Below, piece by piece: positions 60,352-64,000 of a stretch of 64,000 nucleotides of DNA. Both the position numbers and the translations under genes were made by a program. The stretch spans positions 2,662,187 through 2,726,186 of the forward strand of contig NZ_JAHNZZ010000001.1 of NCBI RefSeq assembly GCF_019039215.1. The letters run 5' to 3'. Each line of letters begins with the position of its first letter. Position 1 is the stretch's first letter. Below the pieces are notes generated by a model. The model was not told the origin of the DNA and did not search any database. It saw only the letters and a program-made list of their open reading frames with translations. The DNA comes from Bacillus sp. FJAT-29790 (GTDB lineage: Bacteria; Bacillota; Bacilli; Bacillales; Cytobacillaceae).

Positions 60352-61497
60352 TTAAAGAATAAATTCCTGCAACATTTCTTCCGACACCAAAATAATTTCG
60401 TCTGTGCTTTCAGATGCTCTGATCACGGTTCCATCTGGTACCTTCATATTCGGGGGTACGATAGCTTTTTCAATAAAAACGTTTTTTCCTATTACAGCAT
60501 CAGGCATGACCACAGATTCACGGATTATAGAACCCTTCCCAACTGTTACTCCCTGAAAAAGGACAGACTTCTCTATATCCCCCTCAATCGTGCAGCCTTC
60601 ATTAATCAATGACTCCACAACTTCCGCTTCAGATGAAAAATATTGCGGAGGATGATTGGGATTAACGGAAGAAATTCTCCAATTATAATCAAACAGGTTC
60701 AATTCGCATTCTTCATCTAATAGATCCATGTTCGCTTCCCAAAGACTTTTGACTGTACCAACATCCTTCCAGTAGCCTTTGAATGGGTAAGCAAATAACC
60801 CTTTCTTATCCTCGAGCATCGCAGGAATAATATCCTTCCCAAAGTCATGGCTTGATTTAGGGTTACGATAATCCATTTCTAAATATTCTTTTAGAAGCGG
60901 CCAGTTGAATATGTATATACCCATTGATGCAAGATTATTTTTTGGAAAATCTGGTTTTTCATCGAACTCAACTACTTTCATATCGTCATTTGTATTCATG
61001 ATTCCAAATCTGCTTGCTTCGTGCCATGGGACTTCAATAACAGAAATAGATGCATCCGCAGCTTTTTCGATATGGTAATCAAGCATCATTTCATAGTCCA
61101 TTTTATAAATATGGTCACCTGACAAAATTAATACATATTCAGGGTCATATTGTTTTAAATAATTGAGATTTTGATAGATTGCACTTGCAGTTCCGGAGTA
61201 CCATTTCACCCCAGAAGACTCACTATAAGGGGGAAGAACGGTTACTCCGCCATTTTTACGGTCTAAATCCCATGCACTACCGATTCCAATATAGGAGTTC
61301 AAGACAAGCGGCTGATATTGGGTCAATACCCCTACTGTATCAATGCCTGAATTCGTACAGTTACTTAAAGTGAAATCAATAATACGATACTTCCCTCCAA
61401 ATGGAACGGCTGGTTTAGCTAGGTTCTCTGTTAAGGAATGAAGCCTGCTTCCCTTCCCTCCTGCTAACAGCATGGCTACGCACTTTTTCTTTCCCAT
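60352..61497 (-). CDS. glgC: Glucose-1-phosphate adenylyltransferase GlgC
   Basis: A 381-residue ADP-glucose pyrophosphorylase making ADP-glucose. The GGxGxRL loop is [20 protein letters not shown], followed by [15 protein letters not shown] and the active-site [13 protein letters not shown] and [13 protein letters not shown]. The C-terminal left-handed beta-helix ends in the regulatory segment. Start lies inside glgB, with the two genes overlapping by 83 bp in different frames. Confidence 0.96.
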   Translation of the reverse strand: MGKKKCVAMLLAGGKGSRLHSLTENLAKPAVPFGGKYRIIDFTLSNCTNSGIDTVGVLTQYQPLVLNSYIGIGSAWDLDRKNGGVTVLPPYSESSGVKWYSGTASAIYQNLNYLKQYDPEYVLILSGDHIYKMDYEMMLDYHIEKAADASISVIEVPWHEASRFGIMNTNDDMKVVEFDEKPDFPKNNLASMGIYIFNWPLLKEYLEMDYRNPKSSHDFGKDIIPAMLEDKKGLFAYPFKGYWKDVGTVKSLWEANMDLLDEECELNLFDYNWRISSVNPNHPPQYFSSEAEVVESLINEGCTIEGDIEKSVLFQGVTVGKGSIIRESVVMPDAVIGKNVFIEKAIVPPNMKVPDGTVIRASESTDEIILVSEEMLQEFIL

Positions 61498-63379
61498 TCC
61501 CTTTCCTCTCCTTCCGATGTTTTACGGGACGCAAAATAGATAGGCCAAATGGCGAAATTTTCATTTTTATTGAGTGTGGTTTCCCGTGAAATTCTTCATT
61601 TTTTGTTTTTAAGACCTTTTTATTGATCCAATCAGAACCGCCAAACACGTCCCGATCACTATTGAAAATTTCCCGGTAAGAACCTTCCTTTGGGACACCA
61701 ATCTGATAATCCTGATAAATCTCTTCAGTAAAATTACAGACAACTACAAGATGTTCATCTTCTTTGAAGCCTTTTCTAATAAATGAAAAAATGGACTGCT
61801 GATGATTATTAACATCAATCCATTCAAAACCATTATGAATATGATCTAATTCATAAAGCGGTTTTGAGCGTTTATATACTTTTAAGAGTTCTTTTACAAA
61901 AGTATTTATTTTTTGATGCATATCATAGTCAAGCAAATTCCAGTCCAATTCTTCTTTATCTTTCCATTCATCAAACTGACCAATCTCAGCCCCCATAAAC
62001 AGCAATTTCTTTCCAGGATGAGCGATCATATAGCCAAGGAGCAACCTAAGCTGAGCGAATTTTTGCCAGTAATCTCCCGGCATCTTATTCAGGAGCGATT
62101 TTTTCCCATGAACAACTTCATCATGGGAAAGCGGAAGAACAAAGTTTTCTGTAAAGGCATATAAAAGGGAAAAGGTCATTTTCCCATGGACGGATGTACG
62201 TGATTCCGGACTCGTTTCCATATATGAAAGAATGTCATTCATCCAGCCCATATTCCACTTGTAATTGAAGCCTAGCCCTCCATAATGGACAGGTGCGGTG
62301 ACATTTGGCCAATCCGTCGAATCTTCGGCCATCATTAAGACCTGCGGATCATTCTGAAGCACAGTCTGATTTAGTTTTTGCAAAAATTGAATTCCAAAAG
62401 GATTTTCATGTTTGTCATCGCGATTTGGCCAATAAATCATATTTGCAACTGCATCCAGCCTAAATCCATCGATATGGTAATACTCCATCCAAAAAAGGGC
62501 ATTTGAAATTAAAAAGCTTTGGACTTCATTTTTCCCAAGGTCAAAATTAGCTGTGCCCCAAACTTGATTCTCCCGATCACCTGTCGTTTTATAATCAAAT
62601 AAATAGGAACCATCAAACCGGTATAAACCATGATCATCTTTACAAAAATGGCCCGGAACCCAATCGAGAATAACCCCAATCCCACTTTGATGGCATTGAT
62701 CAATAAAACACATAAAGTCATGAGGATTTCCGTACCTGCTTGTAACTGAATAATAACCTGTCCCCTGATAGCCCCATGAGGCATCGAGCGGATGCTCTAT
62801 TAATGGCAGTAACTCAATATGGGTAAATCCATGCTCGACTACATAGGGAATTAATTCAGCTGCTAATTGCCTATATGAAAGAAATGCTCCATCCTTATGC
62901 TTCTTCCATGATCCCAAATGGACTTCATAGATTGCCATTGGCTCAGCCAACATATTCTTCTTCTCTTTTTTCTGCATCCAATTTTGATCATTCCATTTGT
63001 ATCCTTCCATTGAATAAACAATCGATGCAGTCCCTGGTCTTAATTCGGAATAAAAACTAAAAGGATCTGACTTTAGCAGTTTTTTACCTTCCCGCGTTAT
63101 CATTTCATATTTATATAAAGCCCCCTCTAAATTTTGTTCGACTAAGATGACCCAAACACCCTCATTATTCACTCTATGTAAGGGGTACCCTTCTCCATTC
63201 CAATCATTAAAATTTCCGACTAATCTAATAAATTTAGCGTTTGGTGCCCATAAACAAAACCGTGTATAAACCTTTCCATCCTTTTTGATCACATGCGCAC
63301 CAAATAGACGATAGCTTTCATATAGCGTCCCTTCATGAAACAGGTGCAACTGATAATCGGTTGGAAATATCGTATTCAC
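61415..63379 (-). CDS. glgB: 1,4-Alpha-glucan branching enzyme
   Basis: A 654-residue GH13 branching enzyme: an N-terminal CBM48 (about 25-125), a TIM barrel and a C-terminal all-beta domain. Catalytic residues: Asp309 in DGFRLDAVA, Glu352 in [10 protein letters not shown], and the transition-state Asp in [10 protein letters not shown]. About 25 residues of the C-terminus ([20 protein letters not shown] then REGKQ) are read across the glgC start in another frame, an unusual 83-bp overlap. First gene of the glg operon. Confidence 0.94.
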   Translation of the reverse strand: MNTIFPTDYQLHLFHEGTLYESYRLFGAHVIKKDGKVYTRFCLWAPNAKFIRLVGNFNDWNGEGYPLHRVNNEGVWVILVEQNLEGALYKYEMITREGKKLLKSDPFSFYSELRPGTASIVYSMEGYKWNDQNWMQKKEKKNMLAEPMAIYEVHLGSWKKHKDGAFLSYRQLAAELIPYVVEHGFTHIELLPLIEHPLDASWGYQGTGYYSVTSRYGNPHDFMCFIDQCHQSGIGVILDWVPGHFCKDDHGLYRFDGSYLFDYKTTGDRENQVWGTANFDLGKNEVQSFLISNALFWMEYYHIDGFRLDAVANMIYWPNRDDKHENPFGIQFLQKLNQTVLQNDPQVLMMAEDSTDWPNVTAPVHYGGLGFNYKWNMGWMNDILSYMETSPESRTSVHGKMTFSLLYAFTENFVLPLSHDEVVHGKKSLLNKMPGDYWQKFAQLRLLLGYMIAHPGKKLLFMGAEIGQFDEWKDKEELDWNLLDYDMHQKINTFVKELLKVYKRSKPLYELDHIHNGFEWIDVNNHQQSIFSFIRKGFKEDEHLVVVCNFTEEIYQDYQIGVPKEGSYREIFNSDRDVFGGSDWINKKVLKTKNEEFHGKPHSIKMKISPFGLSILRPVKHRKERKGNGKEKVRSHAVSRREGKQASFLNREPS

Positions 63380-63611
63380 TGCAATCTTCTCCCCACCATG
63401 CTTTTCTATATATTTTTACTACCCTGTTTATATTCGTTTGACGGTAGAAATGTCCTTGTAAAAGTTTTCTTAGTTTTATGACATTATGTTTAACAATCTG
63501 TAAATTTTCGTATGTATTCATTTAATTTCTTGCCTTTTCGACATAAATTTGAACAATAAAAGACACAATAAAACAAAGAATGCAAGTGAAATTGAAAGGT
63601 GGAATAATAAT

Positions 63612-63809
63612 TTGAGCATAGAAGAAGACGAATATTTGTTAAATGAAGCAGCTAAAAATGAAGTGAAAATCCCATTATTCGAAGCGCCAGATGGAAAAAT
63701 CCTAGCAACAGGTGAAATGTTCAGAGGACCTTATACTGGTATAAATTCTGAAATCGATTTAAATAACCCAGGAAGGAAGCTAGCGGATCATGAAATGAAG
63801 TTTGATTAA
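63612..63809 (+). CDS. Small hypothetical protein
   Basis: A 65-residue acidic protein I do not recognise. Start TTG 63612 with AAAGGTGG (63595-63602) 9 nt upstream; a longer frame from TTG 63549 is possible. It has a short repeat-like segment (EYLLNEAAKNEVKIPLFEAP) and an acidic end (KLADHEMKFD). No signal peptide or membrane segment. Divergent from glgB. Confidence 0.6.
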   Translation: MSIEEDEYLLNEAAKNEVKIPLFEAPDGKILATGEMFRGPYTGINSEIDLNNPGRKLADHEMKFD

Positions 63810-63901
63810 GCGGTGCGGTAATTTACTGTTATTTTCGGATTATAGAACTTAAGTGGGTGATAGAGGATAAAATGAAGTCTAAGTATATAAAAATATCAAA
63901 C

Positions 63902-63936
63902 AAAAAAGCTGCCAACCAATGGTTGCCAGCTTTTCC
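63902..63936 (-). terminator. Terminator after tRNA-Glu
   Basis: On the minus strand AAAAGCTGGCAACCATTGGT then TGGCAGC, stem GCTGGCAACC/GGTTGGCAGC (inner G-T pairs), followed by TTTTTTG. Confidence 0.8.
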
Positions 63937-63939
63937 GTA

Positions 63940-64000
63940 TGACCCCTACGGGATTCGAACCCGTGTTACCGCCGTGAAAGGGCGGTGTCTTAACCGCTTG
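63940..64000 (-). tRNA. tRNA-Glu(TTC), 5' end outside window
   Basis: The minus strand gives the D-arm end, anticodon stem CCGCC-CTTTCAC-GGCGG with anticodon TTC, a short variable loop, TTCGAATC in the T-arm and the 3' acceptor GGGGTC with discriminator A at 63940. The sequence after the discriminator is TACGG, so CCA is not encoded. The 5' acceptor half is beyond the right edge. Confidence 0.95.

Overview
The window is chromosomal DNA from a low-GC, spore-forming Firmicute of the family Bacillaceae. From about 17.6 kb to the right end the gene order follows the Bacillus subtilis ytqA-ytqB-ytpB-ytpA-ytoA-metK-pckA-ytmA-ytlACD-ytkD-ytzI-luxS-yidD-ytiB-menEBHDF/menA-yteA-glg segment almost gene for gene. 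The left third and the block at 27.4-36.4 kb are accessory. A nrfHA nitrite reductase in a Bacillus background recalls Neobacillus (the N. vireti/bataviensis group), but the genus is an inference and no rRNA is present.

Layout. 1-5.3 kb: a truncated GTP cyclohydrolase II gene, an FAD monooxygenase, a CatE-like extradiol dioxygenase with a divergent CatR-like quinone-sensing repressor, and an MFS exporter. 5.5-15.9 kb: the most unusual region, a leftward run of thirteen genes that reads (5' to 3') membrane protein of unknown function - ccmE - ccmF - ccmH - CcmI-like - coiled-coil membrane protein - ccmA - ccmB - ccmC - ccmD - ccmG/resA - nrfH - nrfA. It is a complete System I (Ccm) cytochrome c maturation pathway next to the multihaem ammonia-forming nitrite reductase it would supply with haem. 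Two perfect Fnr/Crp-type palindromes lie upstream of the first gene. CcmE is the CxxxY type and CcmH has lost its CxxC, as expected for the variant called System I*. 16.2-17.5 kb: a cysteine desulfidase gene.

17.6-27.3 kb is conserved core: ytzH, ytqAB, ytpB, ytpA, ytoA, metK under a SAM-I riboswitch, and pckA with a CcpN-type box. 27.4-36.4 kb: a 52-bp tandem array, an ECF sigma/membrane anti-sigma pair, a sugar acetyltransferase gene, and a ribose-type ABC importer (ATPase-permease-binding protein) followed by a phytanoyl-CoA-dioxygenase-family oxygenase with a divergent AraC regulator. 36.8-54 kb is core again: ytmA, the ytlA-ytlC-ytlD importer, ytkD, luxS, yidD, carbonic anhydrase and the menaquinone genes menF-D-H-B-E with divergent menA. 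54.2-63.4 kb: yteA and the glycogen operon glgB-C-D-A-P. The right edge holds a small unknown gene and the 3' part of tRNA-Glu.

The intergenic regions are rich in repeats: at least five elements with GGCTGTTTTCG-type inverted ends, three tandem arrays with an exact 52-bp period, three helically phased 20-21-bp GGCCGATA arrays, three copies of an 85-bp hairpin repeat, and single copies of two other repeats. Several annotated-looking long starts are corrected here from ribosome binding sites. Menaquinone genes, NrfHA and Ccm together imply an anaerobic respiratory chain from menaquinol to nitrite, although only part of that chain is visible here.
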